NCBI GenBank assembly: GCA_013420905.1
Contig: JAAXNY010000009.1
Coordinates: 248,001 to 312,000, forward strand
From: Collybia mongolica
Lineage: Eukaryota; Basidiomycota; Agaricomycetes; Agaricales; Clitocybaceae
DNA length: 64,000 nt
Reading direction: 5' to 3'
Shown here: positions 24,123-36,890 of the stretch, one piece after another
Layout of the letters: each line of letters opens with the position of its first letter
Position numbering within the stretch: the stretch's first letter is position 1
Translations under genes and position numbers: made by a program
Notes under the pieces: generated by a model
What the model was told of the DNA's origin: nothing
Seen by the model: only the letters and a program-made list of their open reading frames with translations
The model's database searches: none

Positions 24123-27100
24123 TTAGAGCTCGTCGTCAGTGACGTCCTCGCCTCTCTTCTTCCTTGCCATACGTTCCTTCTTGATCTGCGAAAGGTGGAT
24201 ACCGTTAAGATTATACAGATTTTCAGGGCAATATGAGACTTACTTTTCGTGCCTCTGAGGATGTGACCTTCTTCGACTTCTTGGTGTCAACCTTGTTACC
24301 CATGGCGTCGTAAGTTGCATCCTCTTCACCCTCTGCCTTGTCGATGCGAGGTCCTGAGCCTTGACCCTCAACCCAGTTGTGGCCGGATGCCTCAAGACGG
24401 CCGTCGCGCATGGCCCATACTCTGAAGAAGGCCAGTCAAAGGATGTAGAAATATGGTAGGTGAGCAACGTACTCTTTGCACAGGGACTCAGAAAAGTCTC
24501 GGTTGTGTGTGATGATGAGGACACCACCCTCGAAGACCTTAAGCGCCTCGATGAGGGCAGCGAGCGACTCGCGATCGAGGTAGTCTTGTGGATGAGTTAG
24601 TAAATATATATATAGTCGGGTAGAGAAATACACACTAGTGGGCTCGTCCAAACAGATGACGTGGGGGCGACGCCATGTAGCAGCACCCAAAACAATCTTG
24701 ACCTTCTGACCACCAGAAAGGCCCCTCATGGTGTTGTGCGAAACAAACTCAGGCTCGAGACCGAAATCGGCGAAGTGCTTCTCAATTTCACGACGAACGA
24801 GAGGACGGAGGAGACCAAGGCGTTGGGCCTCGCGAGTGTCGACTTCGAGGACTTTCTGTGGTAGAAGACAAGGTCAGCGTTGGGTACAGGATATATTGTG
24901 TATGGAACTAACCTTCTCGAAACCGCGCTTGATGAGGTCGTCACGAGGGAGCCAGATGTTCTCTGATGAGCTGAGAGCCTTGAACGAAACTTCGTACTCA
25001 TAAGACTGCTTGAGCTTCTTCCTGCCGACGATCTCGTCGATGAGCCTCTTCTGGCCCTCAACAATGACGAGAGCACCATCTTTCATCCTCTGTGCTTCCT
25101 CCTCAGAGATCTGACGGTTGGCTTTCATCATCTCCTCCAAATCTTCACCAGTCTGGTAACGCCAGAGCATGTACTCAAGGGGAGTCTTGTCAAGGTGGTG
25201 ATCAATGTGATGGAATGCATGCTGAGCAACGTAGCCGATGACCAGGTTGGGGTGCTTCCAGATTTCACCGCCCTTGTTGGGCTCCATATCGCCGATGAGG
25301 AGCCTGACGAGTGTCGACTTTCCAGAACCGTTGGGACCCAAAACGGCGACTCGAGATGAGAGTGAAACTTGTAGAGTGATGTCATATAGCTGCTGAACGG
25401 GCTGAGTCGGGTATTGGAAACCAACTTTACGCCTGTAATGAAAGATAAATATTGATGTCGGCTGGGTAATGGTACTGAGCTTACATCTTCAGCAAACTCT
25501 TCTCCTTGGTCTTGACACCTTCCAAGAGAGGTGGGTCGGGGAGCTTGAACCTGTAGTCCTCAGCAGCCTCAAGTGTGTAGTAGGACTTGGCCTCAGGAAC
25601 CTGTTGTACGAACTTCTCGAGGTTACCACGGTATCTGCGCAGCTTGAAGCGGTTCAAGTGGAGCACGTCGGTGATGGTGTTGTTGAGGAAGCCGGAGTCG
25701 TGTGATACAATGACTACAAACGTTACTCAATGCAAAATCTCTGACAGGTGTATAAAGTTACTCACTGGAAGTGCAAGTCTGGAGATTGGTAAGGTAGTTC
25801 TCCAACCACGCAACGTTGACGACGTCAAGATGGTTAGTCGGCTCATCAAGTAGGAGGATGTCAGCTTTGAAGAGCATCGCACGGGCAAGAGCAAGCTTCA
25901 TCTTCCAACCACCGGACAAGCTGCCAATTGACTGAGCTTGACGCTCGTCGCTAAATCCGACGGAGGCAAGGGTCGCAATGGACTCCTCCTTTGTGGTTTC
26001 AATGCGCTTATCAGAGACGATGAACTCGAGAACAGAGGTGTCCTCCTCGCTACCATCGATATCGTGCTCGACGTAGAAGGTGCGGACCTCATCAGGTGAG
26101 GGGAAGCCTTCAACTTGGCTGTAAAATGTAAATTAGTGATAAGATATCATTCAACCAGATGTAAGAGACTCACCCGTTGGTAATGGCCCTCATGAGGGTA
26201 GACTTGCCGGTACCGTTCTTACCACATAGGCCATAGCGGTGACCGCGCTTAAGTCGGAGAGTGGCAGTGTTGAGTAGAATCTTGGCACCGTAGGCCAAAG
26301 AGAACTGGCAGTTGCAAAGGTCTTCGCCTTCTTCCTCATCTTCGGGGACCTCTTCGTCTTCGGTGCCCTCAGTAGCGGAACGGACGACCCACTCCCGAGC
26401 AACGGTGATGGACTCAGGGGAGGCGTTGGCAAAGCCCAAGAAAGGAGCAAGAGTATCCCATTCAGGAACCTCAAAGTTCTTGGCGTTGACGAGGTTGGCA
26501 GCGAGGCTGGAGGCATAGATGGTGTCAACACTAGCAACAGAAATCTCGGTACCGAGCTTCTTGTAAATGGAGACAAGAGATTGGGCAAGGCCGCTTGCCT
26601 CAGCGTGCTTCAGGGCCGGGAGATCAGACCCGTCTCCCTCAGGGACTTGGCCGACCTGACGGAGAGTGCTGATTGCCTTTCCGACAACACCACGTGCTTC
26701 GGGATCGCCAATCGTTTGCTCAACCTTGATAAGGCCTGGAAGGAGTTTGGGAATGAATGGTCGCACAGTAACATGAGAGTCGACAAGCTTGGACATGTTG
26801 TCAACGATACTATAAAGAAAAGGCAGAACGCGATAGTAATCAGATGTGAGTGTGACGGGGGTAATTGATAAAATACGCACACCGCAACCTTTCGCTTTGT
26901 AGCAGTCAACTTCTCAGAGAGACCACGGGACAACAGAGGAACCATGAGGGAGAGGGTAGGCGAATCTACTTCTGAAACGAATGTGGTGGCCGAGAGGAGG
27001 GCAATGGTATTAGGCACCTCCTCAACGGGATTAATGAGAGCCTTGATAAGAGCCGGAATAAAGCGTTCTATGTCCTTGTTGGACACCAGTGCGGTGGCCT

Positions 27101-27749
27101 TTGTAAGCGAATCACGGGCTGCCTTCTTTACATCTGCCTTCGTGTCCCAAATAGCCTCGGCAAGGATGGGAACGATCTCGGGCATGAGTCGGGACATCTG
27201 AACAGGGGCGCTCTTGACGAGCTGGTTGAGGGCGATGAGTGATCCAGTTTTGATTTGCCATTTCCCGGCAGTTTTAATTTCGTGGAGGAGAGCGGGGAGC
27301 ACAAGTGCGGTGGCCCACGGGTTCATGGCAGCAACATACTCCCGAACTGCCTCGACTGCAGCTGTCCTGACAGCGGGTGTCTTGTCGGCGAAAGCCTCGA
27401 GAAGAGCATTGTAGATACCAGAGTCAATGAAAATCGGCTCCAAAGCCTTGACGGCGCCAAACTTAACGAGAAGAGAAACGGCATCGGCGGCGCCTTCACG
27501 GGCAGCAGGTGATTTTTTATCGGCGAGTGCCTTGACCACGGCGTCGGTGAATCCGACGGATTTGAGGGCGGCGGGGCCTTCTTTTTGGGCGATAGCGGCC
27601 ACAGATTTGGCAGCTAACTCGCGGGTAGTTTTATCAGCGACAAGTAGCGCTGAGACGTCGATTTGACCGTCAACAGGAGCAGCGTTGACGGCGGCCTTGA
27701 GAGAGGCAGGAGTAGGTGTGGAAACGGCGGAAGCGGTAGCAGCAGGCAT
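24123..27749 (-). CDS. TEF3: Translation elongation factor 3 (ABC-F ATPase)
   Basis: About nine or ten exons encode roughly 1,050 residues, the expected size. The N-terminal HEAT repeats are clear ([57 protein letters not shown]). The first ATP-binding cassette has Walker [18 protein letters not shown], signature [19 protein letters not shown] and Walker [13 protein letters not shown]. The second has [18 protein letters not shown], a chromodomain-like insert region, signature [14 protein letters not shown] and ICLDEPTNYLD. The C-terminus is the basic tail [16 protein letters not shown] and ends DDEL at TAA 24123-24125. EF-3 is required in fungi for each elongation cycle and helps release deacylated tRNA from the ribosomal E site. 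It is a strong marker of fungal origin. High expression is expected; a long pyrimidine tract lies upstream of the start. Confidence 0.97.
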
Positions 27750-28270
27750 TTCTATAATTTTTATCTAGAGCGAAGAATAAGCTTAGGCGGGCTCCTGGCG
27801 AGGAAAATGCGCACCTTTGACGATAGTATGGTAGATGTCTAAGTCGTGAATGGCAGACAAAGGCTGGCAAGGAACAAAGTACGCTCTATATCTACGGGTG
27901 GCTAATTGCCTGCAGGTCGCTTGTCAGTGATGCTGTGTTCAATAACAACAACGATGCTGTTCATTTACCTCTAAGGGGGAACGAGAAAGAAAAAAAAAAT
28001 GGGAGGTGAGGAAAGGGTCAAACAAATTTACTTACATCGTTTTTAATCTAGAGCGTCGGAGTTTTAAAAATTGCTCGTAAACGGCAGCGATCCGAACGGA
28101 GCAACCGCAACTCAATCTGATAGCCCCGTGACGGGCGGTGGCGTTTCCTAAAGCGGGGTAGATACCGCCCCAACTGCGTGTATTACAAGGCACTCCATGC
28201 GGAACAGCGGCCTTTCTGTAACTACCGGGCACATGTAAATATGTAAAGGCAACACTCCGGCGAATCCGCC
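27750..28270. other. Intergenic: EF-3 promoter and VPH1 3' flank
   Basis: The spacer between the VPH1 stop and the EF-3 start contains the pyrimidine tract listed separately. A 5'-UTR intron is possible, since GT and AG sites are present, but cannot be fixed without transcripts. Confidence 0.45.
27972..28015 (-). promoter_or_regulatory. Pyrimidine-rich core promoter tract upstream of EF-3
   Basis: On the minus strand this reads as a nearly pure C/T stretch, including nine T in a row, about 220-265 bases before the ATG. CT-rich boxes just before the transcription start are common at strongly expressed fungal housekeeping genes. The assignment is inference from composition and position. Confidence 0.35.
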
Positions 28271-31200
28271 CTACTCTTTCAACTCATTATCAACAAATGT
28301 CAGGGGAGTGAAAGCCTGTATGGAACGATCAGCGGGGAACACGAAATATGCATGATGAAACGTACATGTCCACCACCTTCGAAATGCTTGCTGTTCGCTT
28401 CGACCCAATGGAGACGGAGAGCATGTAAAAATGCCGATAAGCCCTAAAAAAAAAAAATTTAGATGCTATCAACATGATTAACAATCGATCCAAACAATCA
28501 CACACCTCCATGATGCACAGGATGAACACCGTTGCCACAAACCAACTGGCGGCTATTACCAATAACACAATCCAGTCGAATACAGAAGCTGGATGGATGA
28601 ACTTCTCCAGCGTCATCGACCATAGTACCTCCGATAGTTGGGCATGTGCAAGCGACAGTGCCCAGAGTCGCAGATAAGAAGCGGTATGTGAAATGCACCC
28701 AAGACAAAACTCGATGGTATGGATAACTTGATGGATAACGACCTCCCCGAAGTCGTGTTGTTCCTGATATGCAAACGTGTTGGTTAAGTCCGAAATATGA
28801 CAATAAAAAGGGTCCTCACATGTTCATCGTCCGCATCTTGAGCGACAGCGCCTTCCTCCTCACCTTCAAGTACGTCATCAGCGTCCCTGGGTGCATCAAC
28901 CAACCCTGTGTATCCTTGATCTTGGATGCGTTTCATCTCTTTCCAGGCGATGTAGGGCTTCGTGATTAGCAGCCACGGGACACATACGGCTGCTAAGCCT
29001 AGCAGCACGATCTGTACAAAGCCTTGTCCTGCATACAACTGGGTCTCCGGAGCGACTGTGCCGGGCTCCAGGAACATAGATATCAACATGTTTAGAAGCG
29101 AAGGCGGCTGCGTCGTTGCTGTTGACCAATCGATCGACCATTTGTACAGGATACAAATGACAAGATAGCCGAAGATGGACTGAAGGAAAATCATTTGCGG
29201 AACGAAATTGGCCCATATGTCAACCGGTCTTTTGAATTTGATGTGATTCGGAAGCTGCAGGCAGAGCGCAAATGTCATCTGCAGAGGCCACCCCAAAAAG
29301 TGAATTAATGTGGGAAACATATCACATTGAGGCAACTTACGTGAATGACGCCTAGCACAATTGACATCTTCATTTTGTAAGAATTGGTAAAAACGAGTGC
29401 ATTGTCAGATCCATGCCATGAAGGGTCCAAACCGAAGGGGTATGTGTGGCCATTTGCAACTGCAACGAGCGAAGTAGCATTACTTTCCGGGAACGACCAT
29501 CCGGAGTGCCAGATATGGAGTGACTTCGAGAAAATATCGTTGTACAAAAGTCCCGTGTACATAGAGAAGATTCCCATCAGAAGGATAATATAGCGACCAC
29601 TGTGATAATCGATATCGGTTAGAAAGCCAAGAGAAATAAAGAGTGACATACTAGAAGAACTGGCCAATAATCTAGGACGGTATGGTAAGAAAGACATCAG
29701 ATATCGAAACCGATCAAAACTCACCTCGCCAAGATCCATCTTCGCGAGTTTCCTTTCAGCGAGAATCATGTAGAGAGCCGCAGAGAAGATAATTAAACCA
29801 TGACCAATGTCGCCAAACATAACAGCAAACAGGAATGGGAAAGTAGCAATAGCGAACAATCCAGGATTAACCTCCTGGTACTTGGCAACGCCATAACTGT
29901 CCATGATGGTTTGGAAACCTTCCGTGAACTTGTTGGTCCTCATGTAAGAGGGCGGCGTCTTATTGGTGCGGAGTTCATGTAATATCGGCGGAACACTTGT
30001 ACCCGATTCCTCCTGTCAGAGTGAGACGGTTAATAGCCATCATGAGAATTATCGCGATTGCACCTACGGTCGCATGCCTCAATGCCAGTTGAATAGTAGA
30101 AATATCCCTTGTTGGGACCCACCCCTCGGCGATCAAAGTCTTCCTTCTCACATCGTAGTTGAAAAGGTTAAGAGTCTCGTAAATCATCTTCTCTTTTCGG
30201 ACTACATCCTGCCAACTGCGCAAGCTCTCTCCGATTTTGACCAGTTCACTCCGCCTGTTTGTGCCGGTGTTGTAAAGCACGTTCTGAAGGTCTTCGAGCC
30301 GAACGGATACTTCACGAAGAGAGTCCGATCGCTTGTCGGCATTCGCATCTATTGGGTATAATGTGGCGCCCATGGATTCTGCCACTTTGCGTATCTTTGC
30401 CAAGAGGGCGTCACCGTGAGCGAAGATGATGAAAACGTTCTTGCGCGTTTCGTCGCCTGTTACGGGATCAATGAAAGGTTCCTCGATATCAGTGTGGTTC
30501 ATGTAAAGGTTGCCACGTAGGACGCGCCAGAGTACACGTTCAAATGTAGGGACTCGGCCGCGCTCAATCGTCCCAGCCACAAACCTGGAAAGTATCAGCA
30601 TCAAGCTATTGCAGTAGAAGTCAGAAACCTACTCAAGGTCGAATTGGACGTTCGAAGAAATTTGATTCTCGCGATCGTCATGCTGGAGAAGTGGAGCGGA
30701 GCTATCGTCGAAAGACGATCTGATCCCGCTCTGTTGACCTTGAGCCTTGAAAACAGTTAAACTCGAGGGGATTTCGTTTTAGCGGAACCCAAATCACCTT
30801 GTCGAAGAACACAGCGGTTTCTCTAAGTACATGGCGAGCTTCTACAAGCTCCTTTGTACGCTCACTTAATGTCTGATAACTGTCGTTCATCTTTGTAAGT
30901 CTCGACTCGTGTTCAGCTAGGGTGACGTCGAGATCGTCTATTGTTTGTGCGGCGCGCGGACCCACGGTAATCAAAGGGGCGGAGTCATAGAGGGGACGAA
31001 TAGGAACAACATCTTTCTCTTTCTGTATTTGGTTGGAGAAGAAACGGACGCGACGAGCCATTTCGTCGATGCGCCGAATTTCTCCGACGAAGGAGCGCTG
31101 GAAAGGATTGATGGTCGGGTTCAACTATGATAAAAAAAAACGTCTATGAGACACAGTATCAAGTCGGATAGAAACCACCAACATCTTTAAATTGAACATT

Positions 31201-31373
31201 TCCAAGTTCACCGAGTTCCGCGACAGCGTCATGTGCGACTTCGGTAGGTACGAAGAGCTGTACCAAACTCATCTGCTCCGAACCTGTTCAATGCGGGGCA
31301 AGTGGTAGGTCATTTAAAACTTTGGTTATTATGTGCTTGACTCACGGAGCAGACTTGGATATTCGTCTGGCAT
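28271..31373 (-). CDS. VPH1: V-type proton ATPase subunit a (vacuolar Vph1/Stv1)
   Basis: A minus-strand gene of about ten or more exons, near 830-850 residues. A small first exon (MPDEYPSLL) is joined by an intron to [20 protein letters not shown], followed by the N-terminal cytosolic domain ([20 protein letters not shown]). The membrane half holds [24 protein letters not shown]-like and YNDIFSKS segments. The last helices contain the functional arginine in [18 protein letters not shown], then FEGGGH, and a final tiny exon [14 protein letters not shown] with TAG at 28271-28273. The subunit forms the proton half-channels of the V0 sector and drives acidification of vacuole or Golgi. An upstream in-frame Met in exon 2 would give a shorter protein, but the nine-residue first exon matches the usual family N-terminus, so 31373 is preferred. 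Confidence 0.95.
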
Positions 31374-34018
31374 TGCCGGAGACCAATATTTCGTTCGAGG
31401 GAGTTGGATGGTAAAGGAGGATTATTTACACATGTTGATACGCAGTTCAAATGTCCCGACTCCCGACTATTATTTCCGGTGGGCAACGAGGATGCCTCGT
31501 TAGTATTCAACTCTACACACTTCTTGTAATTCGAATTTCTCCCTTCCTGTGTGTGCCATTAAACTAAAGGGAATATTCTTCAAACCATCGCTCGCATGAG
31601 CCATTTTCATGACCTTTCAAAACGCCCACCTACTCTTAAAAGTGTATTGCGTGCACGTCAGGTCCGTAATACCAAGGAATTAGACTCCCAGTTATGCTGA
31701 CACTTAGCAGGCCTGCCTCTTTGAACATCGCGCCAGTCAGATCCAATCAACTATGGCCGAACCTTCCCTGGATCATTGAATTTGAAAACAACATCATACT
31801 GTCTTCCGAAAGACAGGTGCATATGCTGACAGTTCGCAGATTGAAGCTATCATGCGCCGGGGGTTCAGTTTAATACACGACTCGAATTCGGCCTGTTTGA
31901 AGGCCAAGGTCACTCATCACCTAGACCTGCCACAACCTGGTCACTTGGATTTGTGTGGTCGCTGACTGTTGGCTTTTCATGGCCTCCGATGATGTGTTTA
32001 CGAGCAAAATCGCATACTGGGATGTTTCCCTTGTACTACAGGGATCGACCGTATCTGTTGCAGGATGTTTCTTTCCAGGCCAAGTCGGACGGGCAAATAA
32101 CCCGAAGGCATTGTCCTTGCAATAGGAGTGGTTGGGTTGGCGGGATGAGCGGTAATGGTCACTTCATGAAGGAAAATTTAGAACAGACTGAAGTCTCCAC
32201 CAGAGCTGCATATTCTTTTCACTTCAGCGATCTCAAGATCACTTCGTGTTTTGCGGAATCAGCCGAATAAAAGGGTCGACCTATACAGATGCCCTGAGCA
32301 GCGATTTCGTCTCCCGTGTATTGCATGAAGACGTCAGCATTCCTGTGTGTCATTGACTGGAAAAACCCTAGACGCACACCCCTTGGGAACTCCAAGCGTC
32401 GACGTGGGTGTATCTCCGAGGTGCTGACGACAATACTGATGCTTACATACAACCTGCATCGACGCTAATTTCCTTGTGCTCGTTTATTGCTCCATGGACA
32501 GGCTTTACAGGATATCGACTAGTCTAGGATCACCGCTTCTGGACATAGAAATTGTGCATGCCACACCATTACCAGCGCTACATAATAAAACCTGTGGAAA
32601 AATATTCTACAATTCCTTCTCCTTTCACCAGGGTGTCCGCGTCACTTTCTTAGAAAAGCTTAACTAGCATGACATTCATCTCCAGCTCGACACAAACCAA
32701 GTCCTGAAGTCTACGTTTGCCTACTGGTGATACGACTTATGCAGGGAATACCAGTCAAAACCTTATGTCGCTTCACAGTGATGAATACCGCAGCCTTTCC
32801 TTAGCCTGTGCAAGACCAAACTGAACATCAACACTTCAAGGCCCCCCGGCAAATCGATGCGCCAATATTCAAGGCCCAGAGTCCTACTCCTGACATCGGC
32901 GTCGTATCCTCATAATACCAAACAACCAACGCGAGCACAGCGCTCAAAGACATCCTGCGACCGCCACGACGACGTTCACAACGTTATCCAGTCAGCGACT
33001 GGACTGTTTTAAATCCATAACCTAATAGTCTTTTCATTTCATTACGGTTTCCCTAATGAGACTTGCATCCGACTCATGCGCCATCACGTGCACGTGCACA
33101 CACACGCGTCGCGTCGCGTCCGCGTACACACGTCACAACGCCTCAAAAAGCCCCCACAACGGACGTCTAGGAGTTACAGCAGTAACAAAAAAAATTACAG
33201 AATACAATTTGCTTTGGGCATGAACTACACAAAACACGAAACACGAAACACGAAATACCAAAAACATGGGAGAGAGAAGGGGAGGGTGGTGGTGGCGGAG
33301 AACGCTACTACTATTATACGTGGGCGAACGGACACAGTTCCGAAATTCGAAGCGGGTGTATCTACTGTACATATGTACGTATTATGTATAGACGAATTAT
33401 TGGGGATAGGCCGGGATGCGAGGTCGTGAAAGAGTGAAGAGGAACGAGAAACGCGTGCTGAGACCAGATAGAAGAGGCCGGACGAGTCACCAAAAGGATT
33501 AAAAAAAAAAAAAAAAAAAAGAAATCGAAACAGAACGGAAAAAGGGGAAAAGTCATGGTACAAAAACACGACAACTACACCATACACCATACACTGGAGG
33601 GGCGGGCGGGCGGGGGGGGACAACAACCAACACATTAAATAGCAAATAGCAAAATCTATACACTCCGCAGATCCCACATATCCGCAGGTCGTGCCGTGCC
33701 GAGTGAGGTGGAGTGTGAGGGTGACCACGAGTATCCGTGGCTGTACGCCAGCAGCATCGGTACGAACAAGGCAATATCATCAAGTCGGAGGTTGGAAATC
33801 GGAGGAAACGCACAAGCGAACGGATACCGCCCGCGCTATACAACACACGCAGGGCACCCTCGGCGCTCAGGGTGTCGCAGGCCTCTTACAGAATCCCCAC
33901 ACATCCGCCTCATATCGGTGATTCAGCAGAGTACAAGATGCAAGCCGTCGCAGGCGGAACGTCGATGTCGGGGTGTGTCGCACAAAAACGAAAACAAAAC
34001 TCGAGGCTGCCAAACGGC
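31374..34018. other. Long intergenic interval, VPH1 5' side and kinase 3' side
   Basis: About 2.6 kb without a supportable gene. It includes CG/CA alternating repeats near 33075-33140, a run of about 21 A at 33500-33520, and a G-rich stretch at 33599-33619 (listed separately). Short open frames at 31953-32270 and 33225-33728 show no protein-family character. Confidence 0.4.
33599..33619 (+). other. Putative G-quadruplex motif
   Basis: A run of GGGG, then C, GGG, C, GGG, C and eight G meets the simple four-tract rule with single-base loops. It lies about 400 bases beyond the stop codon of the kinase gene, which is transcribed leftwards, so its RNA copy, if transcribed, would be C-rich. Formation in the cell is inference. 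Confidence 0.5.
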
Positions 34019-36194
34019 TCAAACGACCTCCCTGCGCGCGATATCGCCAATCGTATCCTCCTCGACGAGCCATCCGTCCTCGAACACCGCTTCTTCCTCT
34101 TCAAGCGCAAGCTCCTCCTCGACGTCCATCTCGACGTCCGCCTCCTCCTCCTGCTCTCCCTCTCCCTCTTCCTGCTCCTCGGGTTCAGGCTCCCCCTCCG
34201 CACGCTCATCACCCCGCCCCTCCCCGCCCATCCAGGCATCCCCAAACAGGTCTGCCACCCGCGCACGCTTCCTCGGGTCTCGCACCAATAACCGCCCCAC
34301 CACCCTCCTCGCACCTGCACTCTCCACCAATCCACGCCCCATAAGCTCCTCCTCCTCCTCCCCCTCCTTCTCCTTCTCCTCCTCCTCCTCCTCCCCCTCC
34401 CCCTCCACAGTATGCTCCGGCCACTCATACTCCCCCCTCGCGATCCGCATCAACCAGTGCCTCCTCTCCGCCCTCCCCGCTATACCCCCTCCGCCCTCGT
34501 GCCCGATACCATGCCCCGCCCCAGCGACGCCTTCCCCAAAGGGCAGCCGTCGCCCAACCAGCGCATACAGCACGACGCCACACGCCCACGCGTCCGTCTC
34601 GCGCGCGTCATACACGCCCCTCCGCCCTCTGCCCCCACCTCCCATGACGAGCTCGGGCGCGGCGTAGGCCTCCGACCCGCAGCGCGTGGAGAGCAGCGGG
34701 CCCTCCTCTTCGTCGGTATCTTCTCCGTCCTGCGGGTCGTCTTCGAGGGCGTCCTCCCGGTCGCTTCCAGTAAACACGGAACTCCCACTCGCGCTGACGA
34801 CTGAGCTGGCACTGCCGCTTGGCCGTCGCGAGCGCCGGGCCTGTCTGTCTGCGCGGCGCTCCTCGTCGGTGCGGATGTCGACAAAGCGCGAGAGGCCAAA
34901 GTCGGTGAGTTTGATGAGGGGCGCGGGGGCTGGTGGGAGGTCTGCGAGGGTTGGAGCAAGGGAGGCGAGGGTGAGGGCACTGTAGGCGGTCGTAGTGAGG
35001 AGGATGTCTGCACAGGCGAAAATTCGTCAGTATGCGGGGGGTGACTACGGAGGTGCGGTGCTCACTCTCAAGCTTGATATCGCGGTGGACGAGCCCGACA
35101 CCGTGCATCCAGGCGACGGCGCGGCAGAGCTCAGCCCAAATGCGCTGGAGGACGGACTCGCGGAGGCGGGCCCAGGCGGCGTCGGTGTTGACGAGGGCGA
35201 GGAGGTCGCCGCCGGGGAGAAAGGGCAAGACGAGGAGGTGGTGGGTGGAGGTGGTGAGGTGGGTGAGGAGGGGGGTGATGTTGGGGTGAGAGATGTGGCG
35301 GAGGACCTCGACCTCGCGCACAAAGGCGACGCGGGTGCGCTCGCCCTCCTCGTCGAAGCCGGGCCCGCCGCGGCGGGACATCTTGACGGCGACAAGGCGG
35401 CCCTTGGCACTGCCGCTGCGAGAGAGGGGTGCACCTGGGCTGGCAGGGGGGTCGTCGATGGCGACCCTGGTGCGATTTGTTGATGATGATGCACGAGAGA
35501 GGCTCGCGTGGAGGGCGTGGTCGAGGAGCTCGGGGCGGACGGGGCTGGTGCCTGTGAGACGAGCACGGAGCTTGCGAAGGGAACTTGTGCGGGAGGGGGG
35601 CGCGCCGGGGGACTTTGCACGGAGATCGCGGAGGCTGCGGCGGGACTTGAGGACGAGTGGGACGGGGGAGAGGTCATCGGCGAGCCATACGCTGGAAAAG
35701 GCTCCGTGGCCGAGGGGCCGCAGCAGCCTGAGGGTTGTAGATGGTGGAGAGTCAAAGGCCGGTTCCGGGTCGGAAATGATGGACCCTGGATGGGGTTCGT
35801 CTGAGGGGAGTGACCAAGTGGGTTCGAGGCTTGGTGGGCGGGGAGTAGGCTGGTCACTGGTGTCGATGACCTGAATTTGAATCGGGTGTGGGGTGGGGGT
35901 CGAGGGGACAGCCAGAAAGTCGGTGGACTTTGTGTTGGGGGGCCGGTGGGGGGGCGTTGGTGGGGTCGGGGGACGGGTGGAGAACGGAGAGGCGAAGAAG
36001 GCATGGGTCTTTGAGGACGAGGGAGGCGGTGAGGGGACGGAGGCGAGGGAGGAGACGGAGATGTCGGAGAAGGTGGAGGACGAGGAGGTGCTGAGGAAAG
36101 AGAGATTCGAGTGGGACGACGACACGGACGACGGCGGCGACGGGTACGACTGCAAATGGGTGGGTGTCGTCACGGGAATCGTCAGCGTCGTCAT
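34019..36194 (-). CDS. Serine/threonine protein kinase with two large inserts
   Basis: Two exons encode about 705 residues. The N-terminal 150 residues are Ser/Pro/Thr-rich and disordered. The glycine loop LGHGAFSSVWLADD is separated from the beta-3 lysine (RLVAVKMSRRG) by an Arg/Ser/Pro-rich insert of about 90 residues. The rest of the lobes follow: FVREVEVLRHISHPNITPLL, catalytic loop HRDIKLENILL (split by a 56-nt intron), DFGLSRF, then an acidic/Ser-rich insert of about 75 residues in the activation segment, CGSEAYAAPELV, and DAWACGVVLYALVGRRLPFG. The C-lobe holds a Glu-run of codons GAG/GAA and the ending RDPRKRARVADLFGDAW, followed by an acidic tail. All catalytic residues are present, so an active kinase is expected. 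The subfamily is unclear, possibly CAMK-like by the APE and catalytic-loop style. The gene is strikingly GC-rich. Confidence 0.85.
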
Positions 36195-36890
36195 GGCGCG
36201 GTGGGTGGTGGAGTTGAGTGGGATCGACGGAGGATAAGAAATTGTCAGCCCATAAACACAAGCAAATACCCGGATCCACGTCGTCTCGGATCCTGTGACC
36301 CCACTCCCACTCCCGATCACGGTCCACGTCCCATCTTGGCACGGACACACGTTCGTGACCGACACTTTAGCTAATACCCCGGCCACAACCCTGTGCCGGG
36401 TTGCTACCTCCGTTTGAACCCTGCATGTCATCATCCACGTCACCTCTTGATCATATCGCAACATTCTCACGAACCAACAGCCATTTCACATCTGCCCAGT
36501 CACCAACAGCCCCTCATGGCACACAACACACCACATGCTCAACTCTTACAGCCTCGGATTAACGCCGCAAGGAAACGCGACAACTCTCAAGACCTTTGCG
36601 TCCGTCACTTGCACTCCACGAGGACCAGAACCACGTGCGACTCTCAAACGCCTCAACCCTGTGCGCGTGGCTAGGCGCATATACCACCATAACGCGTCAT
36701 GGGCGCCTCGAACGCCTGCCGCTCGCTGTGTAGCGCGCCAATCACGATTCATACCTCGCCATAAATACAACGACTTACATACTCGTACCTGCAGCCTACA
36801 TGTCCCACATCCCAGACCCTTGTGCCGCTATGGTTCTATCTAGACACCGTTCCACCATTCCACTGCTCTCGCCCTTCATTTTCTTCGCCC
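36195..36890. other. Intergenic: kinase 5' side, F-box 3' side
   Basis: Some open frames occur on the plus strand (36393-36843), but they are Pro/Arg/His-rich with no domain. CA-rich and C-rich low complexity is seen, and no supported feature. Confidence 0.4.

Noticed and set aside
33910..34430. Long Arg-rich and Gly-rich frames overlapping the kinase 3' end
   Set aside because: They are shadow frames of the acidic, GAG-repeat part of the kinase.
35293..35874. 193-codon plus-strand frame inside the kinase gene
   Set aside because: Antisense shadow of the GC-rich kinase exon; no domain.
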